DNA of 64,000 nucleotides from assembly GCF_000972845.2 (NCBI RefSeq), contig NC_040019.1:10989001-11053000 (forward strand). Reading direction: 5' to 3'. Below are positions 12,301 to 41,400 of the stretch, piece after piece. Numbering within the stretch: the first letter of the stretch is position 1; each line of letters starts with the position of its first letter. Under the pieces are notes generated by a model, which did no database searches, was not told the origin of the DNA, and was given only the letters and a program-made list of their open reading frames with translations. Made by a program: the position numbers and the translations under genes. Source of the stretch: Larimichthys crocea. Taxonomy: Eukaryota; Chordata; Actinopteri; Sciaenidae.

Positions 12301-14589
12301 GAATATCAAAAGCGGCATTCATTCATTATTTTGGCCACTTGGGGGCAACATGAGAAGCTAGAAACATAACTGTCACATTATCAGCATGAAAAGTTGTTAT
12401 GGCAAATTTAATTGGCAAACGGTTTCCTTTTATGCATCCAGCAAACACTGAGCAACATTAGCACTTACAGGTTATGTGCTTGTGGCAGCCTGATTACCAG
12501 TAATTATTTCTTTAGCACTGAGTAAAAACTCCTCGGACAAATATGAAGCTGCCTAACTTGGTAGGATCTGTAGATATAAAAGGCTCATTCTACGGTCACA
12601 AAAACATAACAATTCTTATTAAAAACATATGTATACACACCATATACATTTTCTGACGTACATATTCTGTACAGCCTCATATTTCTTCCACACTGGACCT
12701 TTTTAAATACTTACATTGCATGGTGGGTGGAGGACCGTTCTCATGAGAACATCCCAGCTTTACAAGATGCTGTGCAGTGTTGGAAGGAGGGGCCACAAAT
12801 TCTAGATATAGAACATCCCGTCACAGACGTGGCTGACTCAACATGTTAGCTGCTCCTCACTGGCACAGCACCAGTGCTACAGGGTAAACAGTCAGAACTT
12901 GGTCTTACATTGTCTGCTGTAGATGCATATCCAGCAATAAATCAAACAAGAGGACACCAACACCCGCTCCACCACCTGAACTCTTATTGATGTGCATTAT
13001 TAATGCGCAGTCCATCTCAATATCCCTAAAACCATTGCAAGAAACATTGAGAACAAATCTGATCTGACAATATTCTGACTGGGGACTGTAACCAAGCATT
13101 TAAAGATGTCAGAGACAGAATCTAACTATGGGTGACACATCATACTCATCATACTCAGTGAATCACTTCACATTCTGCATGGGAAAAGTGAAAAAAAAAA
13201 GACTTCTGCCTGCTGTTTGAGCATGACTGGCAGTCACAACATGGATTCATTTCAAGCCTCATTCACACTTTGTGGAGAGGAAACAAATCTTTTAGCAGAC
13301 TCCTTGACCTGTATACACGGCGGACGTCTGCATAGCTCGCCCATGGGATAAAGTTTATTGACAGTTAAAACATTTTTAAATATTGTCGTAAACCGGATGG
13401 GATTCATTCAGAACGCCACTGGATCCAGACTACTTGGTGTCAACCTACGTCACGCTCTTCCGATGCCGTATCCAAACAAGAAATTGTGGATAAGTACGAA
13501 GGACACATGCAAAGATAGCGTGTATCTATCTGATTGGCCACCAAAGGCTAACACTGGTTTGGAATTATCTGCACTTCTTTTACACATAATAAGGAACATA
13601 CTCTTGACATTGTGCTGGTTCATATTTGACACCTAATTTCATAAACTATATACATGATATTTTTAATCATTCAGATTTGGCTGGGTGGTTAATAACACTT
13701 TCCTTTTTTTGGTCTGACAAACTCGGTACACGTATTTATTGTTACTTTACACAGTTAACACTTTTTTAAAGATATTTTTTGGCCTTTTTGAGAGATGGGG
13801 AATGACATGCAGCAAGGGGCCGCAGGTTGGGTTCGAACCCTGGGCTGCTGCGGCAAGGACTGAGCCTTTATACATGGGTTGGATGCTCTACCAACTGAGC
13901 TAAACGACACCCCCCTCATTGTGTTTTTTGTAATATTCAAAACAGGACCTTAAGAAAAACAGAACTTCATTTCATTTCAACATTCTTTGTCACGTTGTCC
14001 TTCAACTTGACAAATGAAAAATCCTTGAGTCATTCAGGGACACTTATAGAGGACTCTACTGTTGAGAAATGACGGATGCACCACGGTTAATTCTTAAAAT
14101 TAAGTTATTTGTAATGATTTATTTATCTGTCATCTAAATGTCGTTTCAGTAGCTCTGGGAAGCCAAAGGGAAAGAAGGGAGCAGGAAAAGACAAACCGAA
14201 GAATATCAAGTCAAACACAGGAGGAGAACAGTTTCCCGAGGTTTGTCCAGCTTAAGGGCATTTTATGTGATTTGTGATTTACCATTATCCATTTAATTAT
14301 GTTTATTATTACAAATCTGTAATAACTACACCTGTTTTCACATTTGTCAAGGACGCTATTTTAAGTAAATGATCCCTATTTATATCATTAAATCACTTTT
14401 CCCCTTTTTTTTTTTTTTTACATCCAGAAGGAATTAAACCTCTGCTGCGTGACCTGTAACAACGAGTTCCCCACGAGAAACAAGTTGTTCGACCATCTGA
14501 AGAGCAGCGGCCACGCCTCCGCTCTCTCCTCAAACAACGCCGCACACGGCGTGAGCAAGAGCAAAAAAGACAAGCGGAAGAACAGATAA
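6397..14589 (+). CDS. dnajc21: DNAJC21 (JJJ1-type J-protein), 12 coding exons, complete
   Basis: J-domain co-chaperone acting with Hsp70 in late cytoplasmic 60S maturation (recycling of PA2G4/Arx1-type factors; ortholog of yeast Jjj1). Exons: 6397-6496, 6794-6887, 7007-7130, 7869-8000, 8628-8932, 9025-9167, 10708-10801, 11354-11536, 11631-11679, 11772-11902, 14150-14240, 14428-14589. Total 1608 nt, 535 residues. J domain spans about residues 1-70, with the HPD motif at 32-34 split across exons 1/2. A charged helical segment (about 165-300) follows. C2H2 finger 1: C319, C322, H335, H341. Finger 2: C489, C492, H505, H511. The basic end reads DKRKNR. An 11-Glu run lies at 11487-11519. Start: tandem ATGs at 6397 and 6400; human begins at the second, so either may be used. 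Confidence 0.97.
7415..7680 (+). repeat. dispersed teleost repeat in dnajc21 intron 3
   Basis: Begins GTCCAGTGTGTAGGATCTAG and contains GTTGCAGATTGCAACCAAAT and TGTTCTGGGCTACTGTA. I recognise these words as a high-copy dispersed repeat of fish genomes. The related tail, AAGGGCTAATTTTAGG, is near 7622. Element class not determined. Confidence 0.55.
8028..8457. mobile_element. hAT-type MITE (430 bp) in dnajc21 intron 4
   Basis: Terminal inverted repeats CAGGGGTCGGGAACC and GGTTGCCGACCCCTG (one mismatch) bound the element. It is flanked by an exact 8-bp direct repeat, CTCAAGAT, at 8020-8027 and 8458-8465. Eight-base duplications and CAGGGG..CCCCTG ends are typical of hAT superfamily transposons. 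There is no transposase, so it is nonautonomous. It begins 28 bp after the exon 4 donor. Confidence 0.93.
9168..10707 (+). other. dnajc21 intron 6
   Basis: A 1.5-kb intron bounded by GTCAGT and TTCATAG. It ends with a TA/TG microsatellite at 10636-10671. No internal exon, RNA gene or intact mobile element was seen. Confidence 0.6.
10636..10671. repeat. TA/TG microsatellite
   Basis: About twelve TA units followed by about six TG units, shortly upstream of the dnajc21 exon 7 acceptor. Confidence 0.9.
12560..12710. repeat. dispersed repeat tail in dnajc21 intron 10
   Basis: GATATAAAAGGCTCATTCTA followed by AACATAACAATTCTTATT is the tail half of the same dispersed family whose head is at 7415-7680. 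The rest of intron 10 (11903-14149) shows a tRNA-like SINE at about 13785-13912 but no exon. Confidence 0.5.
13785..13912 (-). repeat. tRNA-derived SINE fragment in dnajc21 intron 10
   Basis: On the minus strand an A-box-like TAGCTCAGTTGGTAGAGC (13885-13902) is followed by a B-box GGGTTCGAACCC (13829-13840) and then a GCGGCCCCTTGCTGCATGTC tail. The A-to-B spacing and the non-tRNA tail point to a tRNA-derived SINE rather than a working tRNA gene; a clean acceptor stem cannot be formed. Confidence 0.65.
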
Positions 14590-15006
14590 CACATCTTTCA
14601 TCTGCGCTAATGAACGTGAAAGCGTTGCAGCCACTACAAAGGAAACGGCACTCTGAGGAATATCTCTGGAGGAAGATCTGGATGAAGAAGATGGACTTTA
14701 ATGTATTGGATTGGTGGAGAGTGGATAGTTTTTTCTTTTTCTTTTTAAATTACACAATCATATTCGACGAGACAGATGTTTATGTGAGAGACTCCTTCTA
14801 TCAAAGTGTTGGAGATTGGAATGATTGAAACATTTTCTGTAGCACTCTCAGTAACTTCTCTGTATTGATAAACCAGTGGAGAAAACCTCTGCACAGGAAG
14901 TGCAGAGCGACCATCTTCATCCCAATTATCGTCTCCACGTTTCTTTTAGAATCCTCTCTCCTGGTTTGTCACGGAGATCTCATTGGTGGTATTACTGCTT
15001 AATGAA

Positions 15007-15012
15007 AATAAA
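15007..15012 (+). other. poly(A) signal of dnajc21
   Basis: AATAAA about 420 bp past the dnajc21 stop; a second AATAAA lies at 15074-15079. The 14590-15622 interval is the meeting point of the convergent dnajc21 and agxt2 3' UTRs. Confidence 0.6.
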
Positions 15013-15137
15013 AGTGATACTGCATGTTGCCATTTATACAACAACTCTTGAATGACTTGCTTTAACGCTTAACAATAAACACTGTGTTGGACGTGTCTGT
15101 ACAAAACATCCACCTTTGTATTTAAATAATTTACTCT

Positions 15138-15143
15138 TTTATT
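15138..15143 (-). other. candidate poly(A) signal of agxt2 copy 1
   Basis: AATAAA on the minus strand about 480 bp past the stop of agxt2 copy 1, and less than 150 bp from the dnajc21 poly(A) signals. The two convergent transcripts may therefore end very close together or overlap. Confidence 0.4.
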
Positions 15144-15622
15144 GGTAAGACATGAACACAAAATTGCATATTTGAGCAAATACAGAAAGGGCAAATAGTT
15201 ATTTTTTATCAAACATGAAATAATTGGTACATTCAGATGTGTGGTCAGGCACTGTATCACGTAGAGACTATATATAGTGTTCGGCTGCAGGCAGACTGCA
15301 AACAATCATAAATGTTCATTATTGGATCTAAACAAAGTAAAATGAATTGCAAAACAGTTATGAAGATACATAAGATATTTTTCCCCTCACATTAGCGATG
15401 TGTGCTCAGTGTATTGAATAATTATGAATCCGCACTTTAAAAGAAAGAACTGGTGGCTTCATAATAATAACATGGAGATCGTAGTTATGTGTCAAAATTC
15501 ACTTTTACAAGCAAAAAGGTTAATATAACATTTTTTATAAAGATTTACATTTAAAATTCAGTCCACTGCTGATTGAGTTTCCAGGTTTGGTCTTTTAGGA
15601 TCTGGTTACACGTCTGACCCGT

Positions 15623-24804
<9,182 letters not shown>

Positions 24805-24958
24805 GTTGATCAGGTTCAGTACAGAGAGCAGTGAGCTATCCTTCTCTCTTCACCTCGGGCTTTTCTTTTTCTACAAAGTCACAAGGATGGGTGGACAGTG
24901 CCCAGCCAATGGTACCCTGATCACACCAATGCTACAACAACTACAATGATTTCTCTGC

Positions 24959-24965
24959 GACGTCA
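24959..24965. promoter_or_regulatory. CRE-like GACGTCA upstream of agxt2 copy 1
   Basis: GACGTCA lies 155 bp upstream of the copy 1 ATG, with a CCAAT at 24905-24909. Copy 2 has a full TGACGTCA at nearly the same distance. The remaining spacer to the copy 2 stop (24966-25799) contains repeat-like sequence (about 25138-25215) and no gene. Confidence 0.35.
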
Positions 24966-25578
24966 CACAGATGAATATGTAACCAGTAGCACCTGGTCGC
25001 TATTTCCCCTACATGCTCACTGATTGGGAGTTGAGTTTTAGGAGAAGGAGATTTCAAGATAAGTTGGGTGGTACCGGTTCTATCCTGCTGGAGGACAGAG
25101 AAGACGCTGGCCTTAACCTGAGGTAAATGGGAGTGTGATTCAAGGTTCAAGATTCAAGGTTCAATGTTTTTGATTTGTCATTATACAGTGCAGGATTGCA
25201 CAATAAAATGCACACAGAAAATATAACCAGATATTCAGATTTAAATCAAAGTAGAACATAAATTACTGATCTGCTCACTCCATTGTTGTTGCAAAATCAG
25301 TATAACATACCATGTCATTCTATATAGTGGAGTTTGTTCTGAAGAAGAAAATACACATTTAGTATAGTACAGACTTGCTAAATCAAGTGATGTTTTGGGG
25401 CAGCCTTAACCCCTGCAGGAAAAAGGGATTATCTTAGTGGAAGATTAAATCATGAGGACCTGAAACATCAGCTCACAGCTTTATTATTGTTACATTCACA
25501 TCTAGCATAATTCAGAAGATCCAAGTTCAAGTCAGTTGTTACAAATACAAAGTATAATATTTGCTCTTGCTGAGGTAG

Positions 25579-25584
25579 TTTATT
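25579..25584 (-). other. candidate poly(A) signal of agxt2 copy 2
   Basis: AATAAA on the minus strand about 215 bp past the stop of copy 2; another lies at 25490-25495. The next gene start on this strand is copy 1 at 24804. Confidence 0.4.
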
Positions 25585-25799
25585 AAAATGTGGTAAATCA
25601 TTAATAATTACACTAATTACAACATGTTAAAACATAATTTCAAAAATACCTTTTTACAATTGCTATGTAAAGGCCCAGAAGGTCAACATGCTGACAAATA
25701 CTGACATTTTTACCATTTTAAAAGATTTCCAAAAAGTGTATTCCACTGCAGAGCAGGTTTCCACTTTTGGTCTTTGACAATGATGAGTCCAGCTGACTC

Positions 25800-33531
<7,732 letters not shown>

Positions 33532-33665
33532 GTTGAGCAGTAACAGAGGAAACGAAGCTATCTTTACGGCTACCGTCCCCGTCTGACACCGAGCAGCAGC
33601 TGACTAGCTGTTCAAACTTTCTTTCTTTACAAACTTTCTGGGGTGGTCCCACGCTGCAACCCCTT

Positions 33666-33673
33666 TGACGTCA
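33666..33673. promoter_or_regulatory. perfect CRE (TGACGTCA) upstream of agxt2 copy 2
   Basis: TGACGTCA within the longer palindrome CCTTTGACGTCAAGG, 135 bp upstream of the copy 2 ATG and in its presumed promoter. CREB/ATF binding would fit a liver-type metabolic gene, but that is inference. Confidence 0.45.
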
Positions 33674-34149
33674 AGGGGATGCGTGCGCACGTACATATGT
33701 TGCCTCAGTGAGTGTGTGTGTGTTTGTAAATGTTCAATAAAACGCATTAACAAAGTGTCAGGTGACTTAATATCTCAATGGTCTGCACTATCAGCCTTAG
33801 TATAACCATGCATTCTTTGAAAAAAATTGACAGATACTTAAAACTCAATTTCTAATTTATTTTTAGCCCTTCCCAGTGGTAAAAATGGCTTTACCCTCCA
33901 CACACAGGTGGTTGAAGACAACTCCTTAAAGCAACCTCACCACAAATTGGTATTCTTGTGATTTAGCACCCCCAGTGTGCAATACTATACATGTATTTGT
34001 TATGATGTTATGATTCTAATACTTATGATCAAAAACTTTGCTAAAACTCAAGCATCAAGTGTCTTAACAAGTGTAAAAACATAAGACATAGCACCCAGCT
34101 AATGTTACTTACATGTTCAATGGCAAGAAGCTATTACAAAGTCAGTCCC

Positions 34150-34420
34150 GGTTCATGCTTGGTCACTTACTTTTTTGTATTATCATCCTCTTTGCTCTCT
34201 TCACCTCTGCCATTATGTCCATACAGGCTATGTGAACGTGCTTGCCCAGCTCCCGTTCTGGCATGACACTCTGCTCACCATCAGCATTCCCTGAAAACCT
34301 CCACTTTCCATTTGGTCCGAAATGGCTGTGGTACAAACACTCTCCTGGTGCTCTGAGCTCACATAATATACTATATAACATAATATACTGAGTATATGGG
34401 TGATTAACTGCACTCACTGA
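34150..34420 (+). repeat. dispersed repeat, copy A
   Basis: CATCCTCTTTGCTCTCTTCA and following sequence recur at 54205-54400 in the same orientation. It is a noncoding interspersed element of unknown family. The rest of 33674-35170 is AT-rich intergenic DNA with no gene seen. Confidence 0.55.
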
Positions 34421-35180
34421 TGTAGTTTCATCACAAATGTTAGCTTATGTGAGGTAGCAAGCTCAAGCAGACATTTTATATATTTAACAGTAATATAATA
34501 TGACTTAGTTATATTTCTGAATTGTTTGCAAACTGTTTATTACATTATGTCAGTTTATGGGCTCTATAGACAGGTTCAGATTACTTGTTTTGTCTGATCG
34601 ACAGTCTAAAACATTCAATATAAGATCATATAAAATACATAAAAGGACTAAATTGTCACATTTTATGAGGCAGGAACACAACATATCTTAGGGCCCCTCT
34701 ACCTGCCAAATCCTACAGTAACCCCTGATCATCTGTGATTTAATAGAAATAGCAATACTACGTATTGAAGAATCACTTCATAAGGCATGATTAATACCGA
34801 ATTTATTGTATCATTTATGATATTGAGAAGAGATTTGACATGTATGTTACCGTTTGTTTTTGCTATTTTATTTTTAACAAAAAAAACAATAAATGAAGAA
34901 TGCCACTGATTGGTAATTACACACATGTAATAATAACAAGCATGTAATCAGTACTAATAGACACAAAATAGAGATCAACATTACATTATTGTATATTGTG
35001 AATTTATTATAAGCATGATTTGTTTTTTATAATTAAATTATAATTTTCATATGGACAGCATGCAGATATAAAAATGCAGAACACAGCAGTTTATCACAAC
35101 AGAGACAGAGTCACTTATTTGTTTAGTTTCATGACACCTTTTTCCGATGCAAAAAAATTAAACATCTTTGTAGAAATTCC

Positions 35181-35186
35181 TTTATT
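35181..35186 (-). other. candidate distal poly(A) signal of prlr
   Basis: AATAAA on the minus strand about 970 bp past the prlr stop; a nearer AATAAA lies at 35805-35810. Which is used cannot be told. Confidence 0.3.
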
Positions 35187-35778
35187 GATATTTTAACACT
35201 TAACTGAGAAAAGCAGTCATAAACATTTATACAAATAAGTGTATATACATAAAATAATCTCTTTATATACAGTATATACAAACAGGTAACAAAACCAACA
35301 TAAAGTGTCTTAGGAACATACAGACTCACACTCACACAGCCTCATTCCCATGACTGGAGGCTGTGTCTTTTTTTTCCCAAAGAGCCTATTTTTCGTTGGT
35401 TTTGGACAAAGTGAGGTGAATATGCTATTTCAGGTTTCTAGTTAGTTTCTATGCTGTTCTTTTGTTTTGGCCAGTTATGTTTATCAGCTCCTCTAACCTT
35501 TAAGCTGAGGTAAAGGCAAGCAGTCATGTCAGAACAGCCACTTAGGTAGGAAACTATATATGTGTTGTCCTTTGTATTGACCATATTTGCAATAATAATA
35601 ATAATATATATAATGCAAATGAAAAATGAATTAATTGTATCACTCTGGCCGGCAGGAGGACTTGTACCCCCCCTCAGCAACCTGTTTTCCTGCACTAATG
35701 TCTTGAGGATGTAGATTAGTGTTCTAGAGGACATGTGCACGTACAAGAACAAACACAAAATAAAAAACATTTGTTTAA

Positions 35779-35846
35779 GCTTCAAAATCTGCCACAAGTG
35801 TTCATTTATTCATAATGCAATAAAAAAACAACATTTTACCTGAGGC
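35779..35846 (-). repeat. fragment matching two prlr intron segments
   Basis: The stretch CAAAATCTGCCACAAGTG joined to ATTTATTCATAATGCAATAA and CATTTTACCTGAGGC matches two separate places in the intron after the prlr transmembrane exon: about 37817-37840 and 38190-38230. The second match includes the exon-end splice donor. Here the two pieces are contiguous. Confidence 0.6.
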
Positions 35847-36158
35847 AGTATACCTCAATAAATTTCAATATCAAAAGTGCATGACCTGAAACGTGCCTGT
35901 GACAGAGGAAAACATTTATGACAGAAATATTAATCATGATGACAACATATGGTACCACATTTTAGATGTATACAATCAATCAGATTCTGTAAAAACATTA
36001 AATGGAGAAGATGGAAAACAACTAACTGTGATTTTGTAACAAGAAAATATTGTCTTTGCAATCATTTTTGAAGTATGTTGGTGTTTTTTTTGTCTCAGTC
36101 CCGTCCTAGAACAGGTCTTGCATGTTGCAATATACCTTCCAGTTGGGCTTATGGTGCC

Positions 36159-38404
36159 CTAGTAAGTGGGAAGTGTGCACATGATGGCAGTGTCAACATA
36201 ACCATTCACTGCCAGAACCATTTCATCCTGGACCGGCATGGCAGTGTGAATGCAGGCTGTAGGCTTTTGTGTAGTGGTGACTGTGGACGCTGTGTGGGAG
36301 TGCTCTCTCGCTCCATTGGTCTCCTGGTCCTCACAAGGACACCTGTCTTCTTCCATCACTCCTCTCTGGAGCAGCAGTATGTTGTCACTGTTCACGCCCT
36401 TTACCTTACTGTAGTTATCCCCCTGTGGCATTTTGGGGCAGAGTTCGATGTGACGGCAGCCTTTTCCAACGGGTTGGAGAAGCACCATATCCTCTTTGTT
36501 GACCTTCTGAACTTCCACGTACTGAGTGGATCGGAGATCTGGTGACTGCAGACCCGCAGGTGCCTGTTTGCAACCGATGCTGGAGATGTTGACATCGCTG
36601 TGGGTCATGTGGAGTTGCTGGCTGGCTTGCATCTGGGGATGAAGCTGATGAGGTTGCTTGTTGCTCAATCTGAACTCACAGTAGCTTGGCTCGAGAGACT
36701 CCCTGGTGCTGTGGCCAGGCTGGGTGAGGTAGGTGGACGAGGAGTCTGGGAGGAAGAGGCTGTCGGAAAGGTAGTGTTGTTTGGCCATCTCAAGTGAGCT
36801 CTGTTGGTCAGGTGGGTTTGAACTGTATTGAGGCAGTGGAGAAAACACAGAAGGCCAGGTCTTCACCCTTCCACTGGACATGTCAGGACTAACAATGTCT
36901 TCATGAGCATAGTTCAACACTTTCTCCTCCCAGTCCTTCTGATGTCTCTGTGCCTCCATCCCCATTCTTTCCTGATCTTGTTGCCTCTCTTCTTCTTTTG
37001 CCTCTCCACAGTTATCTATCAGCAGAGTGTGGCTGTCGCAGCTGCCTCGACCGGAGTCGCTGTCAGAAGTGGAGCCCTCAGATTTGAGGCAACCATCGTG
37101 GAGATCTTTGCTTTCCTGCAGCGTCAGCTCCTGCCCTTCAGGGATATAGACCTCTAAGTACTCCACAAGCAAATCCTCAAAGTTGGATGATGTTGTGGGA
37201 GGGAAATCAGGCACCATCAGTGCACTAAAGATCTCCTCAGACTTGCCATTCTACACACAAAGGAGACAACACAGTTGTAGTGGGTCAAAGGTGTTTTTTC
37301 GTCTTTATATATGGCAGTTATTGTATAAATCTAAACATTGTTCCATATGTTGCTACTTTACCTTGAGAAGCTGCTTATCAAATCCTTTGATTTTAGGACC
37401 AGGAACTGGTGGCAGAATGCAATGCTTCAGACTGAAAAAAATAATAATCCAATTAAAATCTATAAATATGAGTGGATAATAGAAACCAATACAATATGTA
37501 TCTTGCTGTATACTCTAAAAGCCCAGAGTGTCATATTTTGTATACAGATGGGTGAAAAATTCAAAAATAAATTGCCTAAAGTAACATGTTGGGTCGCTAT
37601 GCACTTCTAAAACAGCTTCAGTGCTCCCTTCAGACTTTGATTTCTTTCTCTTATTTCCCTTCAGTCCTCTCTCCTTTTTATTCTAGTCTGAGTACAATTA
37701 TGGCTTTACTATGGTAGTTTGTTTTTACTCAAGTTGAAACAATTTTAACTTGTGTCTCTTCTCACCCTCTCTTCATGTCTCATAGAAAATGAATACGGGT
37801 CGTCAATGCAGTGCTCCAAAATCTGCCACGAGTGTTCACGGTTCCCTGTATGGACCCATCTGCTTTTGCTATGTTTCTACACTAATTCATGGTTGTTCAT
37901 GTTTTTCCTTTAAATTTGTTACCCATCTGTACATTATAATAAGTAAGAATTAAAAGATCTCAAGATAGTAAACTACATTTCATGTAGGTTTTTTATTGTC
38001 TTGAAACAATAAAATGACAATTTGGTTTCCATTAATTACAAATACATGTAAATAACATCTGTGACACATTGCAATGGCATTTGAGCTATTTTCTCATTAT
38101 CTCAAGTAATTGCTTTCATTTTAAATCATCATATTCCCATTATCTATGTGAAAAGTACAGCTGCTCTGGGCCCCTGTAGCATACAGCATGCATTTATTCA
38201 TAATTCAATAAAAAACATTTTACCTGTGGCTGTTCATGTGCAGCAACCAAAAGAGAATGACGAAAATGAAGGCAGAAAAGACCGTAATGAGGATCCACAC
38301 TGACTTCTCTCGAGGGAAATCTTTAAGAGACAACATGAGTGCTTCAACACAAAATATAACCTTGTACTGTTTTATTATCTATTTTATATGTGTGTGTTTG
38401 TGTT

Positions 38405-38452
<48 letters not shown>

Positions 38453-41400
38453 AAATATTGGTAGATGTCTTACAGTCAGGAACTTCGATGTAAGAAGTGG
38501 AACTCCATTCACTCCAAAACCCATGATCCGGCTTACAGCGCACCTGAACGAGGTATGAACCACCTGACCGCAGGCTGAAAATGTTAAACATCTTCTGCTG
38601 GCCTGCAAGGTGCATCTGAAAATACAACACACATTATTATTGCAATTATGTACAGTCCAGTCAGTCCTTCGTGCTGTCAGTATATAGATTATAAATATTG
38701 CATATATGAAATACAAAACAGGAAAAATGTATTATTTTGTCAATATCAGGTCAGAGGGTAAAACTGCAAAACAGTACCCTAGTGGTTATATACAGTAGTT
38801 ATATAGTGTGATCAATAACTGGTTCACCAACATGAGATCACAAAGACTAACCGTTAACGGTTAATTAACAGTTGTTGTTTTAACTACCAAGTCATTTCCT
38901 TGTATGAGTGACATGTTGCATACCTCCCATTTATTTTCCTGCTCCAACTTGACACGGATCTCGTACATGAGAGTGATCCAACCAGAGCGGGTGTCAGCCT
39001 TATGTGGTGGTTCCCATGACACCCGCAGGAAGGGCCAGCTTTTGTCCTCCTTTACAGTGACTGCTAGCCTCTCTGGAGGATTAGGCTTGACTAAAAAAGG
39101 AGAAAAAGTGAATGAGAGAGGCAGTGTTTTGTGTGTGTGACTGAAGGAAGAAGTTTAATTGGATAATAATGTTTGAACCACAGTACAATAGGAGCCAACT
39201 GTGACTGTGCTAAAATGAGGTGAGTATCCACATCTCTTTCTCTATGTAATAGTAAACCAACTCACACCTTTGACTTTCCAAATATTTGGTGTAGTTGAGA
39301 TAAATGTTAATTGTTTAGGTGTTAAGTTATCTTCTTGAAGATACATAGTTGACAATTGTGAGGTAGGTCAGAGAAGTCCTAACAAAGATACTGATAACCA
39401 AATCAGGTCAATGCTACTATAAGAGAATAAGGGGAAGTAGAGCACATCCAGATAAGCAGCCTCAAGGGTAAGGCAGATACTTGTTAGGTGTTTTAGTTAT
39501 ATGGGATTACACTCCTTTTGGACCTTTCATGAACAAAACAACATGCTTTTATATTTAGCAACATGACAAGATAGGACACATTTCATGCCTCATACAATAT
39601 GTATATATTGTTACGTAATATGAAGTAGATCTGCCCAGTATTTATATTTAATCAGATGTCAGACGAAAGGCCTCGGTGTTATTCTACATTTTTATTGTTA
39701 ACAAATCCAATGAAAAGACCAAAAACAGAGGCATGTTTGTTTATCTCTCAGTATATTTCAAACTCCCCTACTGTGTCTGTGACTTTCACCCCAAAGCCAC
39801 ATTTGTTCCTACTTTTAGAACATATCACAAAGACATTTTTTTATTTGCAGAAAGGTAAGTGTAAGTTAAGTAGTCTCCTAAAGCGACACAGGGTACTGGA
39901 TTGAATTTTTTTTGGAGGCTATTTTCAGCAATGGATTAACACACTCTGGTGAGTCAGCAGGACGGTGTACGTGGAAAAGATAAAAAAAAAATCACAGTGT
40001 CCATTTTAAACACGTCACCCAGTGAAACAGTGTGACACTTTTATGTGTGTTCTTTTTTTTTTGACAACAATTGAGGGTGTATTAGGCTTTGGCTACATGG
40101 ACAATACTTAGGAGCTGCTCATTGTGGCTCATTTTGCTCTTTTCATGGGTTTTATAGACAGTCATTATATTTCTTTTACATTTGATTTGATCCCTATCAA
40201 CCTTTATTCAGCAGGCTGACAAAATATATATTTTAATTTCACTACTTTAAAATGGTGACCTTCAATGCACAGTTACAGCTTAGAGGGATAGTTAGTAGAA
40301 AGCATTAGCCCCAGTGTAACCCAGTGTGCCATTGAGCAGCTGTGCGAGTGAGCATTAAAAATACCCTTTTTTAAATCCTCATGGGGAAACTGTACCTCGA
40401 ACATCGCACTCAAACATGAGAACTAAAACAAAAAAGCAGCACATGTTCCCTCACCGATGTACACCACATCTATGTCCATGGGGTCGGAGAAAGTGCTGCC
40501 CAGTGTGTTGGTGGCCACCACAGTGATGTTGTAGTTGACCCAGATGGATGTGTTGTTCTTGTTAAAGAAGCAGGAGTTCTCTCCAGCTGTACGGTAGTCA
40601 GGACACTCGTACACTGTCTCAGAGCTACAAAAGAGGCAGAGGAACAGCATGTAATAGCATGTGTTTCTTATGTTACATTTCCAAAAAACAGCATGCATTC
40701 TTCGTGCTTTGGGGAGGGAGATAAAATGAGATAAAGAAGAAGAGAAGGCAATCTCAAGATAAATGAGGATGTTTATTTTTCTAAACTGCAGACAGAAATA
40801 GAAAAAAAAGGTTCTGAGTCATCAACGAAAACAAAAGAGTGCATTGCTACTGTGCTTAAAGGATAACCTGTTGTTTGTTACTTCTTTATTTCTGACACTG
40901 ATTAGGACTTTTACAATATCAGATTATCACTATACGATTATTGTGGCCAAAATAATTCAACATAATGCTATTAAAAAATGTGAGAACTTCTTTAACTTTA
41001 ATTATGCTTTGTCTCCTTTTGGGGAAATGAATTACACTGAAAATATAATAAGTGTAGGGAGGTGGAGGAAGACTCTGTAACCATAAATGTACAAAAGTGT
41101 ACAAGAAGAACAATTACAAGGAGTGTCAATCACAAACTGGGAATGAAAAAAACTAAAATAACTTAAGAGGTGCTGGATTACTTACCCAATATGTGCATCA
41201 TTACATGACATAAATATTTTATATTTTAAATATCACAGTTATATCATGTCACGACACCCCTCCTCTCCATTTGTTATCTGTACTCTTGTATCTGTACTTG
41301 TGTTATGTAACCCTGATATGTCTTTGTGTAACATTTGTGTCTTCTGTTTCCTCTTTTCTTTCCTACTGCAGGTTTCCTCATTTGTAAGACATTTTGTTTT

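Noticed and set aside
13829..13902. Functional tRNA gene on the minus strand
   Set aside because: A- and B-boxes are present, but no acceptor stem forms and a SINE-type tail follows, so it was called a SINE.
36075..36545. 156-codon plus-strand open frame
   Set aside because: Antisense shadow of the prlr last exon.
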